From assembly GCF_014201315.1 (NCBI RefSeq), contig NZ_JACHDY010000001.1:1302001-1366000 (forward strand): 64,000 nucleotides of DNA. The letters run 5' to 3'. A model generated the notes under the pieces. It made no database searches, was not told the origin of the DNA, and worked only from the letters and a program-made list of their open reading frames with translations. Of this stretch, positions 27,812-35,830 are shown piece after piece (position 1 is the stretch's first letter; every line of letters begins with the position of its first letter). Both the position numbers and the translations under genes were made by a program. This DNA is from Edaphobacter lichenicola (lineage in GTDB: Bacteria; Acidobacteriota; Terriglobia; Terriglobales; Acidobacteriaceae).

Positions 27812-28095
27812 CTTGTCAAGCCCCAACCTTACGAAAACCCTCGTCAACACAGGCGATTCGCGTGGCGTATATACCCAGCCCAACTCTCTATAATGGAAGG
27901 TAGGAGCTAATGGAAGGTAGGAGGCTGAGTGTACTCTCTCTTGCCGATACGCGGCGTGCAGGTAAACTGTTGATTACAAATATTTTAGGCGCAACCAATT
28001 TGAAATGAACACTTTACAGACATAACCGTGCCGCAACTAACAGAAACCAAAGTACTTCCCTGCAAGATACCCCAGGGGGGAGGGGGGTACCCCAC
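27812..28095 (+). repeat. Intergenic element, GCGTGGCG core and terminal G run (copy 1)
   Basis: Shares with 41584-41836 an ordered set of motifs: CTTGTCAAGCCCC (27812), CGATTCGCGTGGCGTAT (27854), CTCTATAATGGAAGG (27886), an AT-rich tract, and a terminal G run flanked by C runs (GGGGGGAGGGGGGTACCCC, about 28075-28093). It lies upstream of the B12-binding gene. It may be a dispersed non-coding element or a promoter module. Confidence 0.5.
27891..27924 (+). repeat. 17-bp tandem duplication
   Basis: TAATGGAAGGTAGGAGC (27891-27907) is followed directly by TAATGGAAGGTAGGAGG (27908-27924), one mismatch. The first copy overlaps a TATAAT that could be a promoter -10 box. Confidence 0.75.
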
Positions 28096-28126
28096 CCGGC
28101 CACCCGCCAGATATACTCGCTCCTCA

Positions 28127-28555
28127 ATGCCTAACTCAATGCCCAATACGCCTCGAATCCGCGTTCTCGTCGCAAAGCCAGGCCTCGACGGCCACGACCG
28201 CGGCGCCAAGATCATCGCCCGAGCCCTCCGCGACGCCGGCATGGAGGTCATCTACACCGGCCTCCGCCAGACCCCCGAGATGATCGTCTCCGCCGCCATT
28301 CAGGAGGACGTCGACTGCATCGGCCTCTCCATCCTCTCCGGCGCCCACAACGTCATCGTCCCCCGCATCACCGCCCTCCTCCGCGAACAGAAGGCTGAAG
28401 ACATCCTCCTCGTCCTGGGGGGCACCATCCCCGATGAGGATCAGCCGAAATTAAAGGAAAACGGCGTCTCGGCCATCTTCGGACCGGGAACGCCGCTTGA
28501 AACCACCATCACCTTCATCCGCGAGAACGTAAAACCGCGAACCCTCGCTCTTTGA
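28127..28555 (+). CDS. Stand-alone cobalamin-binding protein (methylmalonyl-CoA mutase C-terminal-type)
   Basis: About 142 residues. A single B12-binding Rossmann-like domain with the Co-coordinating DxHxxG motif (LDGHDRG, His23), then [20 protein letters not shown], the [16 protein letters not shown] segment and [14 protein letters not shown]. This matches the small chain of split methylmalonyl-CoA or isobutyryl-CoA-type mutases. The catalytic large subunit is not in the window. ATG at 28127 or 28139 is preferred; a GTG at 28028 would add 33 residues derived from the G/C-run repeat. It is followed 7 bp later by a dispersed palindromic repeat. Confidence 0.9.
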   Translation: MPNSMPNTPRIRVLVAKPGLDGHDRGAKIIARALRDAGMEVIYTGLRQTPEMIVSAAIQEDVDCIGLSILSGAHNVIVPRITALLREQKAEDILLVLGGTIPDEDQPKLKENGVSAIFGPGTPLETTITFIRENVKPRTLAL

Positions 28556-28562
28556 AAATTCA

Positions 28563-28759
28563 TGTCCTGCCGGACGGGCTGCCCTGCGCGGGCAGCGGTC
28601 ACTTCGTGGCGCGTATACCTTGTCTTGGCAGGACGATAGACATAGCTCCTCCCGCTAGTCGGAAAGAAGATGGCTCGCGACCAACGGGAGCGCCAACCGA
28701 AGGGGTATACAAGTCACGAAGTGACCGCCCCACGCGCAGTGGGGCCGTCCGGTAGGACA
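28563..28759. repeat. Dispersed nested palindrome, copy A (arms I/I)
   Basis: 197 bp with imperfect 17-bp terminal inverted repeats (TGTCCTGCCGGACGGGC ... GGCCGTCCGGTAGGACA). Left arm GGTCACTTCGTGGCGCGTAT and right arm GGTATACAAGTCACGAAGTG are both type I. The central stem is degenerate. It fills the gap between the stops of the B12-binding gene (28555) and the SDR gene (28766). Confidence 0.92.
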
Positions 28760-28765
28760 AAGTAA

Positions 28766-29503
28766 CTACCAGGGCAGCGCCTTACCAAGGTGAAGAAACT
28801 CCCCATTCGGCCCACTATCCTGCAACGTCGCCAGCTCTACCGAGGTCTTCGCACCGGTAACAATATCCAACTGCGCACCTTCGCCACCCATATCCGTCTT
28901 CACCCACCCGGGGTGCGCCGAGTTCACCTTGATCTTCGTATCCTTCAACTCATGCGAAAGATGAATCGTAAACGAGTTGAGCGCCGACTTCGAAGCGTCA
29001 TAAGCAAACGTCTTCGCATCGTAGATAAACGACCCCGGCGTAGCGTGCAGCGTATTCGAACCCAGAATGCTCGAAAGATTCACAATCCGCCCACCCAGGC
29101 TCTTCTTCAAAAGCGGCAGCAACGTCTGAGTCAGCCCCACCACCGCAAAGAAGTTCGTATTGAACGTCTTCTGCAAAATTTCTTTTGACGTCGTGGAAGT
29201 CGCATTCCCCTTCCGCCCATCCAGGAAAATGCCCGCGTTATTGACCAGAATATCGAGCACGCCATAATCCTTCTCGATCAACTTTGCCACCGCCGCATAG
29301 TCCGCCGGATTATCCACATCCAGCTTCACCGCACGCGCTTCTACGCCGTCCTTCTTCAACTCCGCAACCGCAGCGTCGCCTTTGGCCACGTCGCGAACGC
29401 CAATCAGCACAGTAATCCCAAGCTTCCCAAGCTGCCGTGCGGTCTCCAACCCAATCCCTTTATTACCACCCGTAATCAGCGCAACCTTCTTGTCAGTACT
29501 CAT
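28766..29503 (-). CDS. Short-chain dehydrogenase/reductase
   Basis: 245 residues, classical SDR. NAD(P)-binding TGGNKGIGLETA at 11-22, the NNAG motif in ILVNNAGIFLDG, the catalytic Ser in NLSSILGS, and YDASKSAL with catalytic Tyr and Lys. Closest in pattern to carbonyl-reductase-like SDRs that act on small aldehydes and ketones; the substrate is unknown. It is the last gene of a minus-strand series that includes acyl-CoA enzymes, 14 bp after the thioesterase, with GAGGTGAGG before the ATG. Confidence 0.93.
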   Translation of the reverse strand: MSTDKKVALITGGNKGIGLETARQLGKLGITVLIGVRDVAKGDAAVAELKKDGVEARAVKLDVDNPADYAAVAKLIEKDYGVLDILVNNAGIFLDGRKGNATSTTSKEILQKTFNTNFFAVVGLTQTLLPLLKKSLGGRIVNLSSILGSNTLHATPGSFIYDAKTFAYDASKSALNSFTIHLSHELKDTKIKVNSAHPGWVKTDMGGEGAQLDIVTGAKTSVELATLQDSGPNGEFLHLGKALPW

Positions 29504-29517
29504 CCAGCCTCACCTCG

Positions 29518-29991
29518 TCACCGATCTGACTGCAAACCATCTACCTCATGGGATGCCCGAGACCCGAGATACGCCGCAAAACGTTCCGCATACTTTGGCG
29601 GCAGGCCCCTCTTCTTCATGTCCTTGCCCACCACCACATGCACCGTCTCGCCCTCGCACAGCAACGCGCCATCCCCAATCCGCAGCACTCTATACCCGAA
29701 CTTGATCACCGCGCCACGAGCCGCCACCAACCTCGTCTCCACCACCAACTCATCGTCATACCGGGCCGGCGCGCGATACCGCACATGCACCTCGACCACC
29801 GCAATCCCGCAGCCCTCTTCTACCTCCATCCGCTTGTAGTCCAGCCCCATGCTGCGGATCAACTCCACCCGACCCACCTCAAACCAGATCAGGTAGTTCG
29901 AGTGATACACCACGCCCATCTGGTCGGTCTCGGCATACCGCACCCGCACCCGGGCCTCCCCCACACGCTTCTCTGCGACAACTTCAATCAT
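29518..29991 (-). CDS. Acyl-CoA thioesterase, YbgC/4-hydroxybenzoyl-CoA thioesterase type
   Basis: 157 residues, single hot-dog domain. The family motif with catalytic Asp is RYAETDQMGVVYHSNYLIWF, followed by FEVGRVELIRSMGLDY, VHVRYRAPARYDDELVVETR and IGDGALLCEGETVHVVV. It hydrolyses acyl-CoA thioesters in the cytoplasm; chain preference is unknown. Its place between enoyl-CoA hydratase and SDR genes suggests a role in CoA-ester turnover of the same pathway, although YbgC homologues can also act in envelope lipid metabolism. Confidence 0.92.
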   Translation of the reverse strand: MIEVVAEKRVGEARVRVRYAETDQMGVVYHSNYLIWFEVGRVELIRSMGLDYKRMEVEEGCGIAVVEVHVRYRAPARYDDELVVETRLVAARGAVIKFGYRVLRIGDGALLCEGETVHVVVGKDMKKRGLPPKYAERFAAYLGSRASHEVDGLQSDR

Positions 29992-30068
29992 CCAGACAGT
30001 CTACCTAATCTGAACCGCAGTTCAGATCGATGTGCCTCCTGGTGCAGCAGCTATACGTCCCGCAACGA

Positions 30069-30851
30069 TCAACCCTTGCCCCAAACAGGCTTCCTCTTCT
30101 CCAAAAATGCCGCCACCCCCTCGCGAAAATCATGCGTACCCCTTGCCTCCGCGTTCGCCGCCAGTGCCTCCGCAATCGCCGCATCCAGCCACGCCTTATT
30201 CTGCGCCCTGAGCAACCGCTTCGTCGCCGCCATCGCCTCAAGACTATTTGCCCGCAACATCCCTACCAGCTCCAGCGTCCGCGCCGTCAGCTTCTCCGCG
30301 TCGACAACCTCATTCACCAACCCCAGTCGCGCCGCCTCTTCGCTGGTAAAGATCCGTCCCGTTAGCAGCAGATCCCGCGCCGGCTTCTCCCCAATCTGCA
30401 ACACCAGAAAAGCCGACACCACCGCCGGCACAAATCCGATCTTCACCTCCGTATATCCGAACTTCGCCCCCGGCACCGCCAGCGTAAAGTCGCACATCGT
30501 CGCCAGCCCGGTCCCACCCGCAATCGCCGCTCCATGCACAGCCGCTATCGTCGGCTTTGGCAGTTCATACAGCGTTCGAAACAGCCGCGCAATTCGTTCC
30601 GCATCTGCGGTATGTTCCGCGGCGGACTTATCATTCATCCCCTGCAGCGCGCTCAAATCCAAACCGGCACAAAACGCCTCTCCCGCGCCCGCAAACACCA
30701 CCACGCTACAGTCGCTCGCCGCAGCCTCTTCCATCGCCTGAATCAACTCCTGCTGCATCTCAGGCGTCATCGCATTGCGCCGCTCCGGACGATTCAAAGT
30801 AATCATCCGAACCCCGTCCACATCGGTAACCAAAATAGTTACATAACTCAC
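30069..30851 (-). CDS. Enoyl-CoA hydratase/isomerase, probable methylglutaconyl-CoA hydratase
   Basis: About 260 residues, crotonase fold. Motifs include ITLNRPERRNAMTPEM, the oxyanion segments VVFAGAGEAFCAGLDLSALQ and PTIAAVHGAAIAGGTGLATM, and FGYTEVKIGFVPAVVS with the acidic residue of the active site. The start is a GTG at 30851: AGGAGG lies 5 bases before it, while the frame continues meaninglessly to 30971. Lying just after HMG-CoA lyase and methylcrotonyl-CoA carboxylase-type genes, it fits the hydration step of leucine degradation (methylglutaconyl-CoA to HMG-CoA). That specificity is inferred from context. Confidence 0.92.
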   Translation of the reverse strand: MSYVTILVTDVDGVRMITLNRPERRNAMTPEMQQELIQAMEEAAASDCSVVVFAGAGEAFCAGLDLSALQGMNDKSAAEHTADAERIARLFRTLYELPKPTIAAVHGAAIAGGTGLATMCDFTLAVPGAKFGYTEVKIGFVPAVVSAFLVLQIGEKPARDLLLTGRIFTSEEAARLGLVNEVVDAEKLTARTLELVGMLRANSLEAMAATKRLLRAQNKAWLDAAIAEALAANAEARGTHDFREGVAAFLEKRKPVWGKG

Positions 30852-30912
30852 AAAGCCTCCTAACTCTCTACTCCGAGTCCAGCTAACTCGCTGACTAGTT
30901 GACTCGCTATGC

Positions 30913-31776
30913 TTACTGCACTCTCTCCCCATACTTCCGAGAGATCTCCGCACTCGCCGCCAACAACCCATCCAGCGGCCGCAACGGCTCCAACTCCGCC
31001 CCGAGCCCCTTCAGCTCCGCCAGCAGCACCTCCGTAGCGACATTCCCCACCAGCGCATCCTGGGCAAACGGACACCCACCCAACCCGCCGATCGCGGCAT
31101 CGAACCGCCGACACCCCGCCTCGTAAGCCGCACGGATCTTCACCGCAGCCTGGTCCGGCCTCGCATGCAGATGCACCCCAATCTCAATCCCCTCATGCAC
31201 CGCCAGAACATCTGCCACCAGATCGCTCACCTGCTTCGGTGTCGCCAGCCCCACCGTATCCGCCAGCGAGATCTGCGTCACGCCGTTGTCCGCCAACAGA
31301 TCGCAGGCAGCAACCACCTCGTCGATACTCCACGCCTCGCCATAAGGGTTCCCAAACGCCATCGAGATATACGCCACCACATCCATCCCCGCCTTATACG
31401 CCAGCGTGCCCACCTTCTCCAGCTCTTCCAGCGCCTCCTCCGGCGTCTGCCCCTGATTCCGCTGCAAAAACGCCGGCGACACGGAATAAGGAAACCCCAC
31501 CGTCTGCACGCTCCCCGTCTTCACCGCCCGCTCCGCCCCCTTCGCATTTACAACGATCCCGATAATCTCCACATCATCCGGCGGATCCAGATACTCCAGC
31601 ACCAACTCCGAGTCCGCCATCTGCGGCACCGCCGACCGCGATACAAAGCTCACAGCATCGATATGCTTGAACCCCGCCGCAATCAACACCCGCAGATAAT
31701 CCGCCTTCACCTCCGCCGGCATATTCTTAGGCAGCCCCTGCCATGCATCCCGCGGACACTCAATAATCTTCACCAT
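30913..31776 (-). CDS. Hydroxymethylglutaryl-CoA lyase
   Basis: About 287 residues. It splits HMG-CoA into acetyl-CoA and acetoacetate, the last step of leucine degradation. TIM-barrel DRE-type family: N-terminal IIECPRDAWQGLP, GFKHIDAVSFVS, the metal-binding HLHARPDQ and the lyase signature AAIGGLGGCPFAQDALVGNV with the catalytic Cys. The ATG at 31776 is chosen because GAGGAAAT lies just before it and it follows the stop of the upstream gene by 17 bases. Note PRDAWQ where most lyases have PRDGLQ. Confidence 0.93.
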   Translation of the reverse strand: MVKIIECPRDAWQGLPKNMPAEVKADYLRVLIAAGFKHIDAVSFVSRSAVPQMADSELVLEYLDPPDDVEIIGIVVNAKGAERAVKTGSVQTVGFPYSVSPAFLQRNQGQTPEEALEELEKVGTLAYKAGMDVVAYISMAFGNPYGEAWSIDEVVAACDLLADNGVTQISLADTVGLATPKQVSDLVADVLAVHEGIEIGVHLHARPDQAAVKIRAAYEAGCRRFDAAIGGLGGCPFAQDALVGNVATEVLLAELKGLGAELEPLRPLDGLLAASAEISRKYGERVQ

Positions 31777-31793
31777 TTCCAGATTTCCTCGTT

Positions 31794-32318
31794 CTATCTC
31801 TGCTGCGTAGTCCACCATCTAAACCATAACCAAAGACAAACTAAAAAAATCAACACAGAGCCTGTTTGCATCCATCCCGTGAATACCTGATCCCATTGAA
31901 GTCTTACCTCGCTTATGATCGTCAGCTTGTCTTCATCGGGGGTGGACTTCGTTACTCGATAAGAGCCCAGTGGGAACAAAGGCATGAAGGAAAAAACAAT
32001 CCATCGTGTGACTACTTCTATCCCTTTGCTCTTGTCTGACTCGCTAATGAACTTATGACCGCGTAACTGAAGTCCATTTCCGCTATACGAATATGGATTA
32101 TTACCAATCTGCATTTGGAGCGTTGTCTTCCTTTGCTCGATGCGTAAAGACCTGACCTCGGCCGCTCCAATTGAACGCCTCCGCATCTCTGCCCGCAATG
32201 CAATATCAGCTTCAGTTCGCAGACCTCCCTCACTCGCAAGTTGAGTTATGGCCTCATCGGATAGAGTCCGATATTGCCTGGCAAAATCTTCCGCAGACAT
32301 CGAACTCATATCGCTCAC
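31794..32318 (-). CDS. Unknown membrane protein inside the leucine-degradation operon
   Basis: About 174 residues. The N-terminal half is charged and helical (SAEDFARQYRTLSDEAITQL, ADIALRAEMRRRSIG). A hydrophobic stretch in the middle (WIVFSFMPLFPLGSYRV) and a clear C-terminal membrane segment (GSVLIFLVCLWLWFRWW) suggest attachment to the membrane. The GTG start overlaps the carboxyltransferase stop as GTGA; an ATG three codons later is an alternative. No family is recognised. Tight overlap on both sides suggests co-translation with the pathway genes, but a functional link is unproven. Confidence 0.75.
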   Translation of the reverse strand: MSDMSSMSAEDFARQYRTLSDEAITQLASEGGLRTEADIALRAEMRRRSIGAAEVRSLRIEQRKTTLQMQIGNNPYSYSGNGLQLRGHKFISESDKSKGIEVVTRWIVFSFMPLFPLGSYRVTKSTPDEDKLTIISEVRLQWDQVFTGWMQTGSVLIFLVCLWLWFRWWTTQQR

Positions 32319-34072
32319 GTCTGCAAAACCCCCGGATTAAACCTAGCCACATCAGGATTCAAACTAGCCGCCTCGAGCGCCGTCATCAAAACCTCCCGCG
32401 TCTTCACCGGATCAATAATCGAATCGATCCAAAGCCTCGCCGCCCCATACCTCGGATCGGCCTGTGCATCATACGACGACTTAATCTCGTCATACAGCTC
32501 CTTCTTCTCCGCATCCGACAGCATCTTCCCTCCGCGCTCCATCTGCTTCGCCCTAACCTCAGCCAAAGTATTCGCAGCCGAAGCCCCGCTCATCACCGCA
32601 TACCGAGCCGTAGGCCACGCAAACAAAAACCGCGGATCATAAGCCTTCCCACACATCGCATAGTGCCCCGCCCCAAAGCTCCCGCCCACGATCACCGTGA
32701 TCTTCGGCACCACGCTCGTACTCACCGCGCTCACCATCTTCGCCCCGGCACGAATAATCCCGCTCCACTCCGCATCCTTCCCCACCATGAACCCATTCAC
32801 ATCATGCAGAAAGATCAGCGGCACCAGGCTCTGATTGCAATCCATAATGAACCGCGCCGCCTTCTGCGCACTCTCCGTATAGATCACCCCACCAAACTCC
32901 GTCCGCTTCTCTCCAGCCTGCGGTCCCACCGCTACCGTCTGCGACTGGTGCATCTTCTGATTCGCCACAATCCCCACAGCCCGCCCGCCAATTCGAGCAT
33001 ACCCACACAAAACCGTCCGCCCAAACTCTGCCTTGTACTCATCAAACTCCGAGCGATCCACAATCCGCGCAATCACCTCGCGCATGTCGTACACATTGCT
33101 CGCAGCCTTCGCCGGATCGGGATCAATCAGCCCATACAAATCCTCCGCCGCAAACTTCGGCGCATCCTTCACCCCGTCATACGCGATAACACTAAACGGT
33201 GCCTTCGCCGGCGAACCGATCTTCCCCACCAGAGAACGTAACCGTGCCAGGCACAGATGATCATTCGGCTCCTTGAAGTCTACGGTGCCCGAGATCTCCG
33301 CATGCATCGCCGCCCCACCCAGCTCCTCGGCGTCCGTCTTCTGCCCAATCGCCGCCTGCACCAGCGACGGCCCCGCCAGAAACAACCCCGACCCCTCCGT
33401 CATCAAAACCGTATCCGTCATCACCGGCAGGTAGGCCCCACCCGCCACGCACATGCCCATAATCGCCGTAATCTGCGGCACCCCCAGCGAGCTCATCACC
33501 GCGTTATTGCGAAACACCCTGCCAAAATCATCCGTATCCGGAAACACATCCTCCTGCAGCGGCAGAAACACCCCCGCCGAATCCACGAGATACAACGTCG
33601 GTATCCGGTTCTCCAGCGCAATCGTCTGCGCCCGCAGCACCTTCTTCGCCGTCATCGGAAAAAACGCCCCTGCCTTCACCGTCGCATCATTCGCTACGAT
33701 CATGCACAGCCGCCCGCTCACCCGCCCCAGCCCGGTCACCACCCCCGCCGCCGGCGCACCGCCATACTCGCCATACATCCCATACGCGGCCCACAGGCCC
33801 AGCTCCAGAAACTCACTGCCGTCATCCAGCAGCAGCGCCAGCCGCTCCCGCACCGTCAGCCGCCCCTTGGCCCTCTGCGCCTCCGCCGCCTTCGCCCCGC
33901 CACCCAGCCGAATCTCGTCCTCCGAAACCCGCAACGCCGCCATCAACACCTGCAACGCCGCACGATTCGCACCGAACCGCGCCGCCTTCACATCCAGCTT
34001 CGACCCCAACGCACTCTCCAACTTCCATCCTCCGATAACCGCCCGTTCACAAAACCGTGCCAGCCTTAGCAT
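32315..34072 (-). CDS. Acyl-CoA carboxylase carboxyltransferase (beta) subunit, probable methylcrotonyl-CoA carboxylase
   Basis: 585 residues. Two crotonase-like halves: the N-terminal carboxyltransferase domain (KGRLTVRERLALLLDDGSEF; GGAYLPVMTDTVLMTEGSGLF; GGAAMHAEISGTVDF) and the C-terminal domain (YARIGGRAVGIVANQ; FLHDVNGFMVG; VIVGGSFGAGHYAMCGKAYDPRF; AWPTARYAVMSG). The closest fit is the beta chain of methylcrotonyl- or geranyl-CoA carboxylase. The biotin carboxylase/BCCP partner (alpha subunit) and isovaleryl-CoA dehydrogenase are not in the window. Its first position in an operon with HMG-CoA lyase and a hydratase supports the leucine pathway. The N-terminal start is uncertain; no good ribosome site is seen. 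Confidence 0.92.
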   Translation of the reverse strand: MLRLARFCERAVIGGWKLESALGSKLDVKAARFGANRAALQVLMAALRVSEDEIRLGGGAKAAEAQRAKGRLTVRERLALLLDDGSEFLELGLWAAYGMYGEYGGAPAAGVVTGLGRVSGRLCMIVANDATVKAGAFFPMTAKKVLRAQTIALENRIPTLYLVDSAGVFLPLQEDVFPDTDDFGRVFRNNAVMSSLGVPQITAIMGMCVAGGAYLPVMTDTVLMTEGSGLFLAGPSLVQAAIGQKTDAEELGGAAMHAEISGTVDFKEPNDHLCLARLRSLVGKIGSPAKAPFSVIAYDGVKDAPKFAAEDLYGLIDPDPAKAASNVYDMREVIARIVDRSEFDEYKAEFGRTVLCGYARIGGRAVGIVANQKMHQSQTVAVGPQAGEKRTEFGGVIYTESAQKAARFIMDCNQSLVPLIFLHDVNGFMVGKDAEWSGIIRAGAKMVSAVSTSVVPKITVIVGGSFGAGHYAMCGKAYDPRFLFAWPTARYAVMSGASAANTLAEVRAKQMERGGKMLSDAEKKELYDEIKSSYDAQADPRYGAARLWIDSIIDPVKTREVLMTALEAASLNPDVARFNPGVLQT

Positions 34073-34171
34073 CTTAGCCGCACAATACGTTCACCGTCTT
34101 GTCCGAAGACGTGTACCCTATCTTCGAACTGAATCCAGAGATAGTTCAGACATCTTCCACGGAGACACGGA

Positions 34172-34645
34172 ATGAACCTCCGCATCAAACTCGCACAGTT
34201 GATCCTGATCTCCAGCGTGCTTCTCCTGCCTGCCCGCGGCATCGCTCAAACTCCCACCGTCGACCTCGACAAATCCATCGACCTCTCCGTCGGAAGCCAC
34301 GTCAAAGTTCAACAGCTCCTCTTCAACCTCCAGCAAGCCGTCGCTAAGCACAACCCCGCTGCCGTCGCCGCCCTCGTTCACTATCCCATCAAGGTCAACC
34401 CCGGCAAGCGTCCCATAACCATCAAATCTCCAAAAGCCTTCATCAAGGACTATGACCGCATCATCACCTCCGACATCTCCTCGGTCATCCTGAAACAAAA
34501 ATACGATGCTCTCTTCGTCAACTCCCAGGGCGTCATGCTCGGCGACGGCGAAGTCTGGATCACCGGCTTCTGCCTCGACAAGAACTGCAAAAACTCCGAC
34601 ATAAAAATCGGCACCATCCAGGACACCACAAACCTCAAACCATAA
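34172..34645 (+). CDS. Small secreted protein of unknown function
   Basis: 157 residues with a signal peptide ending near residue 25 (LILISSVLLLPARGIAQ). The mature part has a helical segment (QQLLFNLQQAVAKHNPAAVA) and then strands with LVHYPIKVN, FIKDYDRIITSDI and GDGEVWITGF, a layout reminiscent of NTF2-like small periplasmic proteins. Two Cys near the end (CLDKNC) could pair. GGAGA precedes the ATG. Divergent from the carboxyltransferase gene with a 100-bp gap. Confidence 0.75.
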   Translation: MNLRIKLAQLILISSVLLLPARGIAQTPTVDLDKSIDLSVGSHVKVQQLLFNLQQAVAKHNPAAVAALVHYPIKVNPGKRPITIKSPKAFIKDYDRIITSDISSVILKQKYDALFVNSQGVMLGDGEVWITGFCLDKNCKNSDIKIGTIQDTTNLKP

Positions 34646-34698
34646 GCATTAACGCAGGCAGCAATGTCAGACTCATTTCATGTCCAATGACGCCGGGT

Positions 34699-34730
34699 GC
34701 CCCATATCTCGATTTTGAGATGTGGGCATC
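34699..34730. other. Intergenic hairpin upstream of pncA
   Basis: GCCCCATATCTC pairs with GAGATGTGGGC around a GATTTT loop, and is followed by a second small palindrome GTCCGAAGGAC (34731-34741). It lies 36 bp after the previous stop and 50 bp before pncA. It may be a terminator or one copy of a dispersed element; no second copy is seen here. Confidence 0.5.
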
Positions 34731-34780
34731 GTCCGAAGGACGACCGTAGCCTTCACTTGTTGCACTACCATCAAGTCACC

Positions 34781-35416
34781 ATGCAACTCCAACCCACCGA
34801 CGCCCTCCTCGTCATCGACGTCCAAAACGACTTCATGCCCGGTGGCACCTTGGCCATCGCAGACGGCGACGCCGTCGTACCCCTCATCAACGCCCTTGCA
34901 AAAAAGTTCGACCATGTCATCCTCACCCAGGACTGGCACCCCACCCAACACATCTCCTTCGCCGCCACCCACGCCGCAACTCATGCGAACGCCCAGCCCT
35001 ACGAGACCATCCAGGCCCCCTACGGCCCTCAGACACTCTGGCCCGAACACGTCCTCCAACACACCGAGGGCGCAGCCTTCCATCCCGCACTCCGCATCCC
35101 CCACGCCGAACTCATCCTCCGCAAAGGGTTCCGCCGCCACATCGACAGCTACTCCGCCTTCCTCGAGAACGACCACGCCACACCCACCGGCCTCGCCGGC
35201 TACCTCCGCGAGCGCAACCTCACCCGCCTCTTCCTCTGCGGCCTCGCCTACGACTTCTGCGTCCGCTACTCCGCCCTCGACGGCCACGCCCTCGGCTTCG
35301 AGACCATAGTCATCGAAGACGCCACCCGCCCCGTCAACCTAGCAGCCTCAGTCACCGAAACCAACGAAGCCCTAGCCGTCGCCGGCATTCCCCGCATCGC
35401 ATCTGACAGCTTGTGA
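34781..35416 (+). CDS. pncA: Nicotinamidase/pyrazinamidase
   Basis: 211 residues. It deamidates nicotinamide to nicotinate for NAD salvage. Isochorismatase-like fold: catalytic Asp13 in LLVIDVQNDFMPGG, the metal ligands in QDWHPTQHISFAATH, the catalytic Lys region ILRKGF, and the nucleophile Cys in LCGLAYDFCVRYSALD. The ATG at 34781 is chosen over an upstream frame extension (34697) that runs through the intergenic hairpin. It overlaps the next gene by four bases (GTGA). Confidence 0.95.
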   Translation: MQLQPTDALLVIDVQNDFMPGGTLAIADGDAVVPLINALAKKFDHVILTQDWHPTQHISFAATHAATHANAQPYETIQAPYGPQTLWPEHVLQHTEGAAFHPALRIPHAELILRKGFRRHIDSYSAFLENDHATPTGLAGYLRERNLTRLFLCGLAYDFCVRYSALDGHALGFETIVIEDATRPVNLAASVTETNEALAVAGIPRIASDSL

Positions 35417-35790
35417 CCGAGCGACCCGTAACCGAGCAGCCTATACCCGATCAGCCCTGGATCGCCACCGAAGCCACCGTCACTACCTGCCAGTACCAGT
35501 CTCCCGGCCTCAGCACTCTCGCCTTCGGCTTCCAAACCGGCGAAAAGTTTCGCATCGCCTTCGACTATTACGCTCATGGCCGCCTCTACTCAGACGAATT
35601 CCAATCCCCCATCGCCATCCCCCAGAACGAGCACATTCCCATCACCTACAATCCGCTCCACCCAGAACAAAACAGCCGCAGCCACGGCACCGCACTCAAG
35701 ACAACCCGCCCACCGATCGTGATCATCGGCATTGTCAGTTCTATCTTCCTCTCACTTCTTTGGCTAACCGTCCTCCGCAGCTGTCACTAG
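35413..35790 (+). CDS. Small membrane-anchored protein (DUF3592-like)
   Basis: 125 residues. The N-terminal beta-rich part (WIATEATVTTCQYQ, KFRIAFDYYAHGRLYSDEF, HIPITYNPLHPEQN) resembles the extracytoplasmic domain of DUF3592-type proteins. The C-terminus has one membrane segment (IVIIGIVSSIFLSLLWLTVL). The GTG start overlaps the pncA stop, implying translational coupling. Function unknown. Confidence 0.7.
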   Translation: MTERPVTEQPIPDQPWIATEATVTTCQYQSPGLSTLAFGFQTGEKFRIAFDYYAHGRLYSDEFQSPIAIPQNEHIPITYNPLHPEQNSRSHGTALKTTRPPIVIIGIVSSIFLSLLWLTVLRSCH

Positions 35791-35830
35791 ACGAGCAAGA
35801 TCGGAGACAACAAAAATTCAAAAGCTAACC

